Below, in pieces: positions 43,944-54,933 of a DNA stretch of 64,000 bases. The DNA lies in NCBI RefSeq assembly GCF_023061185.1, contig NZ_JAKGAK010000001.1, positions 1 through 64,000 on the forward strand, written 5' to 3'. Numbering within the stretch: position 1 is the first letter of the stretch; each line of letters begins with the position of its first letter. The notes below the pieces were generated by a model that worked only from the letters and a program-made list of their open reading frames with translations, made no database searches and was not told where the DNA came from. The DNA comes from Chromohalobacter beijerinckii. GTDB lineage: Bacteria > Pseudomonadota > Gammaproteobacteria > Pseudomonadales > Halomonadaceae. Position numbers and translations under genes: made by a program.

Positions 43944-45599
43944 GTGGAACGCGAATACATGGATTTCGACGTCGTCATCGTCGGCGCCGGCCCATCCGGG
44001 CTATCGGCGGCGTGTCGCCTGATGCAGCAGGCCCATGAGGCCCAGCGCGAACTCAGCGTCTGCGTGGTCGAAAAAGGCTCCGAAGTGGGCGCGCATATCC
44101 TTTCCGGCGCCGTGCTCGAGACGCGAGCCCTTCGCGAGCTCTTCCCCGACTGGGAATCGCGTGGCGCGCCGTTGAATACCCCTGTAATCAGCGACGACCT
44201 CTACCTGCTCAAGGACGCCGAAAGCGCCCAGAAACTACCCAATGCCCTGGTGCCCAAGAGCATGCACAACACCGGCGGCGCGCATGACAATTACGTCATC
44301 AGCGCTGGTAACCTGTGCCGTTGGCTGGCCGAGCAGGCCGAAGAACTCGGCGTGGAAATTTTCCCCGGCTTCGCCGCCCAGGAAAGCCTGCATGATGACG
44401 ATGGCACGGTACGCGGCATCCTCGTCGGCGACATGGGCGTGGCCGCCGATGGCAGCGAAAAACCTGGCCATATGCCGGGCATGGAACTACGCGCCAAGTA
44501 CACGTTGTTCGCCGAGGGCGCACGCGGGCATCTCGGCAAGCGCCTGATCGAGCGCTTCGACCTCGACGAAGGCCGTGATCCCCAACACTATGCCCTGGGT
44601 TTCAAGGAACTCTGGGACGTACCCGCCGATCAGCACGCCCCCGGACGCGTCTTGCATGGTTCGGGCTGGCCATTGCCCAGCGACACCCATGGTGGCTGGT
44701 TTCTCTACCATGCCGAGAACCAGCAGGTAGTAGTGGGATTGATCGTCGACCTTTCCTACGACAACCCGTATCTCTCGCCTTTCGATGAATTTCAGCGCAT
44801 GAAGCACCACCCGGTGCTCAAGCAACATCTCGAAGGCGGCTCCCGCGTTTCCTATGGAGCGCGCGCTATCACCAAGGGCGGCGCCAACAGCCTACCCAAG
44901 ATGACGTTTCCCGGTGGCCTGTTGATCGGCTGCGATGCCGGCACGCTCAACTTCGCCAAGATCAAGGGCATCCACATGGCGATGAAATCCGGCTTGGTCG
45001 CCGCAGAGGCCGTGTTCGAGGCCTTCGTCGCGGGTGACGAAGGCGGCGCAGAGCTGACTGCGTTCACCTCGAAATGGCAAAACAGCTGGGCCTGGGCGGA
45101 GTTGACCGAAAGCCGCAGCTTCGGACCGGCGATTCACAAATACGGTACCGTCAAAGGTGGCGCCTACAACTTCCTCGACCAACTGCTGGGCGGCAAGTTG
45201 CCCACCGTGCACGACACCACCGCCGATCATGCGCGCATGCGCCATGCCAACGAAGTGACCCCCATCGACTATCCCAAGCCGGACGGCAAGCTCTCGTTCG
45301 ACAAGTCATCGTCGGTGTTCCTCTCCAATACCAATCACGAAGAGGATCAACCCTGTCACTTGCGGCTCACCGACCCCGAGATTCCGGTACGCGTCAACTT
45401 ACCGGAATACGCCGAGCCCGCGCAGCGCTACTGCCCTGCAGGGGTTTACGAAATCGTCGAAGAAGACGGCGAACCCAAGTTCCAGATCAACTTCCAGAAC
45501 TGCGTGCACTGCAAGACCTGTGACATCAAGGATCCTGCCCAGAACATTACCTGGGTGGCGCCGGAAGGCGGTGGCGGTCCCAACTATCCCAACATGTAG
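43944..45599 (+). CDS. etfD: Electron transfer flavoprotein-ubiquinone oxidoreductase
   Basis: A 551-residue membrane-associated enzyme that passes electrons from reduced ETF to ubiquinone. The GTG at 43944 (VEREYMDFDVVIVG) follows GGAGGAG by 8 bases. The N-terminal FAD fold has VVIVGAGPSGLSAA; VEKGSEVGAHILSGAV follows. The C-terminal ferredoxin domain binds a 4Fe-4S cluster through RYCPAGVYE and NCVHCKTCDIKDPAQNI. The closing WVAPEGGGGPNYPNM is typical. Faces etfBA across 366 bases. Confidence 0.96.
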   Translation: MEREYMDFDVVIVGAGPSGLSAACRLMQQAHEAQRELSVCVVEKGSEVGAHILSGAVLETRALRELFPDWESRGAPLNTPVISDDLYLLKDAESAQKLPNALVPKSMHNTGGAHDNYVISAGNLCRWLAEQAEELGVEIFPGFAAQESLHDDDGTVRGILVGDMGVAADGSEKPGHMPGMELRAKYTLFAEGARGHLGKRLIERFDLDEGRDPQHYALGFKELWDVPADQHAPGRVLHGSGWPLPSDTHGGWFLYHAENQQVVVGLIVDLSYDNPYLSPFDEFQRMKHHPVLKQHLEGGSRVSYGARAITKGGANSLPKMTFPGGLLIGCDAGTLNFAKIKGIHMAMKSGLVAAEAVFEAFVAGDEGGAELTAFTSKWQNSWAWAELTESRSFGPAIHKYGTVKGGAYNFLDQLLGGKLPTVHDTTADHARMRHANEVTPIDYPKPDGKLSFDKSSSVFLSNTNHEEDQPCHLRLTDPEIPVRVNLPEYAEPAQRYCPAGVYEIVEEDGEPKFQINFQNCVHCKTCDIKDPAQNITWVAPEGGGGPNYPNM

Positions 45600-45609
45600 C
45601 CATGCTCAC

Positions 45610-45637
45610 GATGTCCTCGCCGACGGGAGGGGACATC
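45610..45637 (+). terminator. Hairpin after ETF oxidoreductase gene
   Basis: GATGTCC / GGACATC with a 14-base loop, 10 bases past the stop; only a weak T-rich tail follows. Confidence 0.45.
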
Positions 45638-45671
45638 TTAGTGATGTGTTTACAAGAGGGATATACGCGAC

Positions 45672-47867
45672 TCAGCTCGGTACCGCCCGATCCGCCACAT
45701 GCTCAAGCGGCGCGCGCGCGGCGATCAACCGCCGGCGCCCCGCCTGGGTGAAGCGCACCTCGATGACTGGATTGGCGGGGTCGCCCTCGAGCACCACGAT
45801 CTCGCCATCGCCGAAGACCTCATGCCGCACCCATTCCCCCACTGACCATGTCGCAGACGTTGATTCAGCGACTGGTTCTGACGCACGAGTGACGGTTAGA
45901 TTCAGGCCACAACGTTCGAGATAACGCCCGACCACCTCTGGCGCACGCACCGCCAGCGTGTCAGATGGTGTCTCGCCGAGCGCGGCGGCGGCGCGATGGC
46001 AGTCGTCCCAGGCGGTCTCGTCGAGGAAGCGACTGGGACGATGATCGCCGCCATCATGCAGGACCAGCAAACGCTCGCGCGCCCGGGTGATCGCTACATA
46101 GTAGAGACGCCGCTCCTCCTCCAGGCGCTCGGCGTCCAGAGGCGTCTCACGCGTGTAGTGCGGAAAGTCTTCCTCGTTGACCCCCCACAGCGCGACCATC
46201 GGCCATTCGAGTCCCTTGGCGCCATGCACCGTGGTCACCAACACGCCATCCTCGCGCGCTTCCACCGGTTGGCTGAGTAGCTCGATGAAGCCTTCGGGAT
46301 CGTTAGCCAGTTCGCCGGCCTGTTCGATCAACACATCGAGCAGACGCACATCATCCTCGGCCTTGGCGCGTCTCGAAGCGGCGCGTTTGAGGGCCTTGTC
46401 CGCCTCGGTGGCCTCGACGACATGTTCAAGCAACTTGGCCGGCGGCCAATTCGACATGCGTGGTAGTTCGCATAACAACTGCCAGCGACGCTTGAGGTTG
46501 CGCCGCTGAAGAGGCTTCAATGCATTCAACAAAGGGTCGTGCCGCTCAGGCCATTGCTGAGTCTGGGCCAGTTGGTGCGCCAAGGCGGTCAACGTCTCGC
46601 GAGGCACGAAAACCGTCGGCTGCGACAGCAGCAGGTTGAGCTGCTCGGGGTCCTGCAAACGGCGCCCATCACGCGCCAGGGCCAGATACCCCGCCAACGC
46701 CTGCACCAGCGGCAGACGAAACACGAAGCGATCCTCACGCGCGAGCCGGAACGGGATGCCGGCACGCAACAGCTGCAACTGCACGGAGACGGACAACGCC
46801 CAACTGCGCACCAGCACGCAGGCCTCGCCCAAGGCTCGCCCGTCGCCGCGCCACTGCTGAAGGGCCTCGAGCAACGCACTGCTGCCTACCGCCACGTCGG
46901 CACGGGTCGCCGGCGTCCCGGGTGCGGCCAGGCATAGTTGATCGGGACGCCGACGGTTGGCGCGAATGGCATGGTTAGCCGCCAATGCCAACACATGGCC
47001 ATGCCGAAAGGTATACGACAGCGGATAATCGTGAGCAGTACCGAACAAGGTGGTAAAGCGTTCGAACATCGCATCGGGGCGCGCACCGCGCCACTCGTAG
47101 ATGCACTGATTGGCATCGCCCACCGCCATCACCTGGGCAGAAGACCCCGCAAGAATCGCCAATAAGCGCTGCTGCACCTCGTTGATGTCCTGATACTCGT
47201 CAACGATCACATGATCGAGAAAGCCCTGCACCCGCGAACGCGCTTCGGGAGTCGCTTCCAGGCAGCGCAGCGGCCGATAGAGCAGATCGGCGTAGGTCAT
47301 CAAGGCGTTATCCTCGAGCAACTCCTCGAAGACCGCATACGCTTCACAGAAATGCTGGGTACCGTCACCGAAATCCAAACGTTCGTGAAGCAGCTCCGGG
47401 GCGCACATCTCAGCCTTGACCAGCTCGCAGAACTGCGCCAGCGCTTCGAGACGATCAGACTCCAGCGCGGCGTGGCGCTGACTGTCGTCGGCGTGTTCCA
47501 GGCTCATCTGCACCGCCTGGCGCAGCAGACGCTCACGTTGCCAATCGGCAGCGATCAACTGGCGCGATGACAGATACCCCCAGCGCGTCAGGGTCTGGGT
47601 CAAGCGATGGCCGATGGAGTGAAAGGTGCGCACATCGGGCAGGCGCTGCCCCGCCGCCTCGTGAGCCAGCTTGTGGGTAAAGTCCTCGCGCGCGGCGCGA
47701 TTGAACATAAGCACCAGCATACGTTGCGGTGGCACGCGGTTGGCCAGCAGGTGCAAGACGCGCTGCACGAGCGTGGTGGTCTTGCCCGCACCGGCGACCG
47801 CCGACACGCGCGCATGCCCCTCAATATGCGCGACCACGGCGCGCTGTTCGGGCGTCGCCTCGCTCAC
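45672..47867 (-). CDS. UvrD/Rep-like superfamily 1 DNA helicase
   Basis: A 731-residue ATP-driven 3'-to-5' helicase. Motifs: SAVAGAGKTTTLVQR (Walker A), FHSIGHRL, HVIVDEYQDINEVQQ (Walker B), VGDANQCIYEWRGA (III), LSYTFRHGH (IV), VLVTTVHGAKGLEWP (V), EEERRLYYVAITRARERLLVLH (VI; core YYVAITRARERL). The last 70 residues (WSVGEWVRHEVFGDGEIVVLEGD; core VRHEVFGDGEIV) look like the Tudor-like tail that binds RNA polymerase in UvrD/PcrA. The start is GTG at 47867 after GAGGAG, with 4 bases shared with the DUF1285 stop. It is not UvrD or Rep proper by length and spacing; true role unknown. Confidence 0.88.
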   Translation of the reverse strand: MSEATPEQRAVVAHIEGHARVSAVAGAGKTTTLVQRVLHLLANRVPPQRMLVLMFNRAAREDFTHKLAHEAAGQRLPDVRTFHSIGHRLTQTLTRWGYLSSRQLIAADWQRERLLRQAVQMSLEHADDSQRHAALESDRLEALAQFCELVKAEMCAPELLHERLDFGDGTQHFCEAYAVFEELLEDNALMTYADLLYRPLRCLEATPEARSRVQGFLDHVIVDEYQDINEVQQRLLAILAGSSAQVMAVGDANQCIYEWRGARPDAMFERFTTLFGTAHDYPLSYTFRHGHVLALAANHAIRANRRRPDQLCLAAPGTPATRADVAVGSSALLEALQQWRGDGRALGEACVLVRSWALSVSVQLQLLRAGIPFRLAREDRFVFRLPLVQALAGYLALARDGRRLQDPEQLNLLLSQPTVFVPRETLTALAHQLAQTQQWPERHDPLLNALKPLQRRNLKRRWQLLCELPRMSNWPPAKLLEHVVEATEADKALKRAASRRAKAEDDVRLLDVLIEQAGELANDPEGFIELLSQPVEAREDGVLVTTVHGAKGLEWPMVALWGVNEEDFPHYTRETPLDAERLEEERRLYYVAITRARERLLVLHDGGDHRPSRFLDETAWDDCHRAAAALGETPSDTLAVRAPEVVGRYLERCGLNLTVTRASEPVAESTSATWSVGEWVRHEVFGDGEIVVLEGDPANPVIEVRFTQAGRRRLIAARAPLEHVADRAVPS

Positions 47868-48418
47868 GGTGTCTCCTCGGGCAACCGGCCGAGGGGCTGC
47901 CAGGCGCCGTCGCTATATATCCCGAGTTCGCTACCGTTGAACGTCTCATGCATCTCGGCGGTATCGATCAGGCGATAATAAACATTGCGGTTGAGTCGTG
48001 CCGACAGCCCGAAGCGAATAGCGACCTCGGGCACCGGATCGCCGCCCGGCATAGCGCTGACCATGAGGCGGCGTTCCGCGCCCAGAGTGACGCTATCACC
48101 GAGGTTGGTGGTCAGCGTCCACACTCCGTCGCGACAATCGGCATCGGCGATCAAAAACGGGCGATCCTCAACCTGGATACGCAGCTTTTCGACCGGCGTG
48201 ACCAGGTAATAATCGCCATCTTCTTCCCGACGTAGCAGACGCGACAGCAAACGTACCAAGCGTGCGCGCCCCATCGGCGTACCTTCATGCCACCAGCGGC
48301 CATCAGCGGCAATGGTCAACGCCATGTCACCGCAGAAAGGCGGGTTCCAGGTATCGACCGGCGGCAACGCTGCCGTGGGTGATGCGTCGAGATGTGCCGT
48401 CAACGACTCTAGTGGCAT
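47864..48418 (-). CDS. DUF1285 family protein
   Basis: A 184-residue soluble protein. Family hallmarks are WNPPFCGDMALTIAADGRWWHEGTPMGR (core PPFCGDMALTIAADGRW), RARLVRLLSRLLRREEDGDYYLVTPVEK (core LVRLLSRLLRRE) and NVYYRLIDTAEM. Function is not known to me. ATG at 48418 follows GAGGAG. The 4-base overlap with the helicase gene suggests they are made together. Confidence 0.85.
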   Translation of the reverse strand: MPLESLTAHLDASPTAALPPVDTWNPPFCGDMALTIAADGRWWHEGTPMGRARLVRLLSRLLRREEDGDYYLVTPVEKLRIQVEDRPFLIADADCRDGVWTLTTNLGDSVTLGAERRLMVSAMPGGDPVPEVAIRFGLSARLNRNVYYRLIDTAEMHETFNGSELGIYSDGAWQPLGRLPEETP

Positions 48419-48437
48419 GCTCGCTCCTCGCTGGACG

Positions 48438-49265
48438 TTACTGGCCGCTCATCTGTGACAATGCCTCGCGCACATCGTCGGGCGCCTCAGGCAATGCGGC
48501 GCGGAACAGCCGGTAGAAATTGGCGCTCGTCTGCATCGCGACTTCGTCGACACTGATACCCCGCTCGGCGGCAATGCATTCCGCCACCTCCACGACCCAC
48601 TGCGGCTCATTGGGCTTGCCACGATGCGGCACCGGCGCCAGATAAGGGCTATCTGTTTCGATCAATAGCCGGTCAAGGGGCACGAGGCGCGCCAGTTCAC
48701 GAACCGAGGTGGCGTTACGGAAGGTCACGATGCCGGAAAGCGAAACGTAGAAACCCAGTCTCACCGCTTCCCGTGCCATGTCGAGATCTTCGGTGAAACA
48801 ATGCAAGACGCCCCCCACCGCGGGATCGGTATGCTCACGAATCAACGCCAAGGTATCTTCCTTGGCATCACGGGTATGCACGATCACCGGCAATTCGAGT
48901 TCACGCGCGGCGCGCAGGTGGTGAGCGAAACGCTGACGCTGCACATCGTGAGCCACTTCATCGTAGTGATAGTCCAACCCTGTCTCGCCTATCGCCACCG
49001 CGTCATGACGCTGGGCACAGTCGACGATAGCTTGCACGTCGGGCTCGCGCTCGACTCGATGCAGCGGGTGCACGCCGGCGGACAGTGACACGTCATCATG
49101 GGCGCGCGCGATATCGACCAGATTAGGCACGTCATCCAGCGTGACGGCAATCGCCAGGAAGTGACGCACGCCACGCTGGCGGGCGGCTTCCAGAGCGCTA
49201 TCGAGCTTGCCGTCATGGGCAGTGAGGTCGAGGCGATCGAGATGGCAGTGGGAATCAACGAACAT
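48438..49265 (-). CDS. TatD-family metal-dependent DNase (YcfH-like)
   Basis: A 275-residue TIM-barrel hydrolase. Metal ligands are visible in FVDSHCHLDRLD, AIGETGLDYHYD, VIVHTRDA, GVLHCFTED and IETDSPYLAP. Starting at 49265 (MFVDSHCHLD) gives the standard length. Its place after pilZ, holB and tmk matches the E. coli ycfH order. Proposed substrates include DNA 3' ends and D-aminoacyl-tRNA. Confidence 0.93.
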   Translation of the reverse strand: MFVDSHCHLDRLDLTAHDGKLDSALEAARQRGVRHFLAIAVTLDDVPNLVDIARAHDDVSLSAGVHPLHRVEREPDVQAIVDCAQRHDAVAIGETGLDYHYDEVAHDVQRQRFAHHLRAARELELPVIVHTRDAKEDTLALIREHTDPAVGGVLHCFTEDLDMAREAVRLGFYVSLSGIVTFRNATSVRELARLVPLDRLLIETDSPYLAPVPHRGKPNEPQWVVEVAECIAAERGISVDEVAMQTSANFYRLFRAALPEAPDDVREALSQMSGQ

Positions 49266-49312
49266 GCGGTACCTAAAGAATCGAAAAGGTTGTGGCCCAG
49301 CCCATGGCATCA

Positions 49313-49334
49313 GGCACTTTTCAGACGAGGCCTA
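49313..49334. repeat. Copy of the dispersed AGGC...GCCT repeat
   Basis: GGCACTTTTCAGACGAGGCCTA; its reverse complement agrees with the right terminus of the 8138-8279 element except at one base in the first 18. It ends exactly on the pilZ stop codon (TAG, complement of 49332-49334). Confidence 0.6.
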
Positions 49335-49661
49335 AAGGGTATAGCTGGGGCGTGTGGCGGTAATGCCTGCGAGCTGAGCTTCGATCAGCTCCCTTACACG
49401 CTGATCGGCATCGCTGAAATGCACGCCGATCCCCGGAACGCGTCGCCCGCCGACACCCGGCGGCGACAGCCAGGCAACCGTGCCCGAGACTGGCAGACGC
49501 TCGGCGTCCTCCGGCAAGGTGACCAACAGATACACCGCATCGCCGAGCGCATAACGCTCCTGCGTGGGAACGAAGATACCGCCCCGTTCCAGCCAGGGCA
49601 TATAAGCTGCCTGCAGGGTCTGCGTATCGTGAAACGTCAGGGATAAGGCTTTTTGCGCCAC
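49332..49661 (-). CDS. pilZ: PilZ-domain protein (type IV pilus PilZ-like)
   Basis: A 109-residue protein that aligns with Pseudomonas PilZ by eye: LQAAYMPWLERGGIFVPTQERYALGD, VYLLVTLPEDAERLPVSGTVAWLSPPGVGGRRVPGIGVHF (core GTVAWLSPPG...GIGVHF). The c-di-GMP-binding RxxxR and D/NxSxxG motifs are missing, as in true PilZ, so it probably does not bind the nucleotide but partners pilus assembly factors. The GTG at 49661 follows GAGGAG. Its neighbours holB and tmk are the same as in Pseudomonas. Confidence 0.88.
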   Translation of the reverse strand: MAQKALSLTFHDTQTLQAAYMPWLERGGIFVPTQERYALGDAVYLLVTLPEDAERLPVSGTVAWLSPPGVGGRRVPGIGVHFSDADQRVRELIEAQLAGITATRPSYTL

Positions 49662-49733
49662 GCCGTGTACTCCTCGGTCAGGGTGCACGTCTAGCTGCAT
49701 GCACAATGTTGATGCCTCGCCAGCGTGGCGTGA

Positions 49734-51349
<1,616 letters not shown>

Positions 51350-51358
51350 CTACCCCGC

Positions 51359-52360
51359 TCAGCGATTGAGAATGTAACGACGTACCGCGGCATTGTGCTC
51401 GGCCAGCGTACTGGAAAAGTGATGCGAGCCGTCGCCTTGAGAGACGAAATACAAGGCATCACCCGGGGCCGGATCCACGGCAGCTTGCAACGATCCCGCC
51501 CCCGGCATGGCAATCGGTGTCGGCGGTAGTCCGTCGATCACGTAGGTGTTATAGGGCGTCTCTCGACGCAGATCGGCCCGCGTGATATTGCCATCGTATT
51601 CGTCTCCCATGCCGTAAATCACCGTGGGATCGGTCTGCAATCGCATGCCGCTTTCGAGGCGCCGCGTGAAGACGCCGGCAATCTGGCGTCGCTCTTCCGG
51701 AACGCCCGTCTCGCGTTCGATCAATGAAGCCAGTATGAGTGCCTCGTAGGCGCTATCGAGGGGCAAGTCGTCATGCCGCTTTGCCCAGACATCTTCCAGA
51801 GTGGTCGCCATGCGTTCGTAGGCGCGACGCAATACCTCGAGGTCCGTCATTCCCTTGTGATAACGATACGTATCGGGAAAGAAACGTCCTTCAGGATATT
51901 CGTTCTCGTGCCCCAACGCCGCCATGACCTCGTCATCGCTCATGTCTCGAGTACGGTGCTCGAGTTTGGAAGCGGCATCCAATTCGCGGCGCATCTGCGC
52001 GAACGTCCACCCTTCGGGAATGGTAAACCGATAGGACACGACATTATCGCTGGACAATCGCGCCACCATATCGTTGCCGCTCATCCCGGGGTCGAGTTCG
52101 AACTCGCCGGAACGCAATCCATTGACCTCGTCGGGCGAGAGCCGTGCCAGCACGCGATACGGCCAGGCAGCGTCGATAATACCGCGCTCTTCGAGTTCAC
52201 CGATGACACGCAAGAACCCCGCACCACGCTGCACTTCGTAAATCGCCGTCTGATCGAGGGCCAGCGGAGCCGCCAGGCGGGATTGCCAGTACTGATAGGC
52301 GCCCAACACGGCCACGCCAGCCAATATCGCAATCCCTATGAAAACCTTCACCACTCGCAT
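51359..52360 (-). CDS. mltG: Endolytic transglycosylase MltG
   Basis: A 333-residue inner-membrane enzyme that cuts growing glycan strands and helps set their length. One N-terminal helix (about 5-24), a LysM-like part, then the YceG fold with YPEGRFFPDTYRY, the catalytic Glu (about residue 215) in LASLIERETG, and the PYNTYVIDGLPPTPIAMPG signature. Started at 52360 (MRVVKVFIGI), with AAGG upstream and 15 bases from the pabC stop. Confidence 0.95.
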   Translation of the reverse strand: MRVVKVFIGIAILAGVAVLGAYQYWQSRLAAPLALDQTAIYEVQRGAGFLRVIGELEERGIIDAAWPYRVLARLSPDEVNGLRSGEFELDPGMSGNDMVARLSSDNVVSYRFTIPEGWTFAQMRRELDAASKLEHRTRDMSDDEVMAALGHENEYPEGRFFPDTYRYHKGMTDLEVLRRAYERMATTLEDVWAKRHDDLPLDSAYEALILASLIERETGVPEERRQIAGVFTRRLESGMRLQTDPTVIYGMGDEYDGNITRADLRRETPYNTYVIDGLPPTPIAMPGAGSLQAAVDPAPGDALYFVSQGDGSHHFSSTLAEHNAAVRRYILNR

Positions 52361-52374
52361 GTCGATACCTTGTC

Positions 52375-53190
52375 TCACGCCTCATCGAAGGCGTCATGGG
52401 GGTAGCCCAGCAATGGGTGGGCATGCTGTTGAAGCTGTCGATGCGCAGTGTGTACCGCCCACCGCTTCAGGCAGGTACCGTCGGTATCGTCCAGCTGTTT
52501 CAGGGGCCAAACCCCTTGAACCGAATTGATGACCCAGGCTGCATCCGCCTCCATCAACGCCTCGATTCCAACGTCGCGTGCATGAATCGGCAAGCGCTGG
52601 CGTAACGCCGCCAGCAGCGTACCTTCCACGCCACATGCCGTCAGGTCGGGGGTCTCGAGAATGCCGTGCCGCCGCCACACCAGGTTCATGCTAGTCGCCT
52701 CGACGAGACGATCGTACTGATCGCACAACACGCCTTCGGCAACATCGGGATCACACCACTCACGACGCGCCATGACGTTCTCGAGACGGTTGAGATGCTT
52801 GATTCCTGCCAAGAAAGGTTGGTGTCCCAAGCGCAACCGACACAGGCGAACGCGTACCCCATCGCGCCAATACGCAGACTGCGGTGTGAATGGCATACAC
52901 CGCCAACGCAGGCGCGGTGCGGGCGATTCGGGAGATGCATAACCACGCCCGCCGCTGCCACGGGTCACGAGCAGCTTGAGCACGCACAATCCGGCCCCCG
53001 CCTGCCCTGGCAAGCTCGCCAAGGTCTGTGTATCCGGCAATGGAATTTCCAGCCGCTCGGCACCGCGTGCCAGTCGCCGTAAATGCGCGTCCCACAATAA
53101 AGGACGCCCATCACGCACGAGGACGGTCTCAAAGAGACCGTCCCCATAAGCGAAGCCGCGATCGTCGAACGGTACTGCCTCGTCAGCCAT
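52375..53190 (-). CDS. pabC: Aminodeoxychorismate lyase
   Basis: A 271-residue PLP enzyme that releases 4-aminobenzoate and pyruvate in folate synthesis. Fold-type IV features: DDRGFAYGDGLFETVLV, the PLP lysine in LAGIKHLNRLENV, EATSMNLVW and VEGTLLAALR. The ATG at 53190 follows TAGGCG, 5 bases after fabF ends. Same place as in E. coli. Confidence 0.93.
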   Translation of the reverse strand: MADEAVPFDDRGFAYGDGLFETVLVRDGRPLLWDAHLRRLARGAERLEIPLPDTQTLASLPGQAGAGLCVLKLLVTRGSGGRGYASPESPAPRLRWRCMPFTPQSAYWRDGVRVRLCRLRLGHQPFLAGIKHLNRLENVMARREWCDPDVAEGVLCDQYDRLVEATSMNLVWRRHGILETPDLTACGVEGTLLAALRQRLPIHARDVGIEALMEADAAWVINSVQGVWPLKQLDDTDGTCLKRWAVHTAHRQLQQHAHPLLGYPHDAFDEA

Positions 53191-53195
53191 GGCGC

Positions 53196-54428
53196 CTAAA
53201 CGCGGCCGAAGATCAGTGACCCATTGGTGCCGCCGAAGCCGAAGGAATTCGACAGGCTGTACGCTACCGACTTCTCGCGCGCCTCGTTCGGCACGTAATC
53301 TAGCGTGCACCCCTCGTCGGGATCTTCGAGGTTGATGGTTGGCGGCACAACGCTATCGCGGATGGCAAGCACACTGAAAATCGCCTCGACAGCACCGGCG
53401 GCTCCCAGCAAGTGACCGATCATCGATTTCGTGGAGCTGACCGCTACGGACTGGGCTGCGTCGCCCATGACGCGCTCCACGGCCTGACTCTCGGCGACAT
53501 CCCCCGCCTGGGTCGAGGTTCCGTGCGCGTTGATGTAATCCAGTTGACCGGCATCGATAGCGGCGTCCTTGACGGCATTGCGCATGGCCATTTCCGCCCC
53601 ACTGCCATTGGGTGCGGTCATATGGTAAGCATCGTCACTCATGCCGAAGCCCAGAAGCTCGGCATAGATGGGCGCGCCACGCTGCTTGGCATGCTCGTAC
53701 TCTTCGAGCACCAGTACCCCGGCGCCATCGGAGAGCACGAAGCCATCCCGTTCGCGGTCCCAGGGGCGGCTTGCTGCGGCGGGGTCGTCATTACGCGTGG
53801 ACAACGCACGCGCCGAAGAAAAGCCACCCAGGCCCAGCGGCGTGGTAGCCATTTCGGCGCCCCCGCAGACCATGGCATCTGCATCGCCATAGGCGATGGT
53901 GCGGGCCGCGTAGCCGATATTATGCGTCCCCGTGGTACAAGCCGTGGTAATGGCGATGTTGGGGCCGCGAAAGCCATGCTGGATCGCCAGATTGCCGGAG
54001 ATCATATTGATGATCGACCCGGGGACGAAAAACGGCGAGATCTTGCGCGGGCCACCACGATTCAAGGCATTGTGGTTATGCTCGATCATCGGCAGCCCCC
54101 CGATGCCCGAACCGATCGCCACACCGATACGATCGGCATTCTCGCTATTGCCTTCCAGCCCAGCATCGGCGATGGCCTGACCCGCCGCCGCGATCCCGTA
54201 CTGAATGAACAGATCCATCTTGCGCGCTTCCTTGGGGTTCAGGTAAGGACTAATGTCGAAGTCCTTCACCGAACCGCCGAAACGCGTATTGAATCCTGTG
54301 GTATCGAAGTGGTCGATCGGTGCGATGCCGCTCTTGCCTGCCAGGATGTTATCCCAGCTTTCCTTGACATTGTTACCGACCGGGGTCACCAGACCCAGTC
54401 CGGTTACCACGACCCTTTTACGAGGCAT
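53196..54428 (-). CDS. fabF: 3-oxoacyl-[ACP] synthase II
   Basis: A 410-residue condensing enzyme that elongates acyl-ACP. The Cys-His-His triad is visible: Cys164 in [10 protein letters not shown], His in [12 protein letters not shown], His in [13 protein letters not shown]. The start at 54428 ([12 protein letters not shown]) has GGAGGAG before it; longer starts do not fit the family. The C-terminal [14 protein letters not shown] is typical. Confidence 0.97.
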   Translation of the reverse strand: MPRKRVVVTGLGLVTPVGNNVKESWDNILAGKSGIAPIDHFDTTGFNTRFGGSVKDFDISPYLNPKEARKMDLFIQYGIAAAGQAIADAGLEGNSENADRIGVAIGSGIGGLPMIEHNHNALNRGGPRKISPFFVPGSIINMISGNLAIQHGFRGPNIAITTACTTGTHNIGYAARTIAYGDADAMVCGGAEMATTPLGLGGFSSARALSTRNDDPAAASRPWDRERDGFVLSDGAGVLVLEEYEHAKQRGAPIYAELLGFGMSDDAYHMTAPNGSGAEMAMRNAVKDAAIDAGQLDYINAHGTSTQAGDVAESQAVERVMGDAAQSVAVSSTKSMIGHLLGAAGAVEAIFSVLAIRDSVVPPTINLEDPDEGCTLDYVPNEAREKSVAYSLSNSFGFGGTNGSLIFGRV

Positions 54429-54601
54429 CAGCTCTCCTCCAGACTTGCGAGTTGGCACGGCAGTGCCGTGTTTGGCGCGCATTATACCCGAAACACCGAC
54501 GGGATGGAGACCGCACGCATGCACAAACGACGAAGGCCGCCCTGATGGCAGAGCGGCCTTCGCGAGTCGATGTCGAACCGGGCGACCCGGTACCGCTCTA
54601 C

Positions 54602-54835
54602 TTACTGGTGAGCGACGACGTAATCGATCGCTTCCTGAACGGTCGTGATCTTCTCGGCTTCTTCGTCGGGAATCTCGGTGTCGAATTCTTCTTCGAGCGC
54701 CATCACCAGCTCGACAGTGTCCAGCGAGTCGGCGCCGAGATCCTCGGTGAAGGAAGACGTGTTCTGGATGTCTTCTTCCTTGACGTTCAGGCGCTCAGCC
54801 ACAACCTTCTTCACGCGCTCTTCGATGGTGCTCAT
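54602..54835 (-). CDS. acpP: Acyl carrier protein
   Basis: A 77-residue acidic carrier, nearly identical to E. coli AcpP. Ser37 in [12 protein letters not shown] carries the phosphopantetheine arm. It lies between fabG and fabF, with a 173-base gap to fabF where the mRNA may be processed or re-initiated. Confidence 0.98.
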   Translation of the reverse strand: MSTIEERVKKVVAERLNVKEEDIQNTSSFTEDLGADSLDTVELVMALEEEFDTEIPDEEAEKITTVQEAIDYVVAHQ

Positions 54836-54933
54836 TCTCTTGTTACTCCTAGTGGTACGAATCCGCTAGCTCTGAAAAGCTGCGGCTAGTTTATAGACCG
54901 CTCCCAGACGACGCAACAGCGCCTTGGAGAGCG

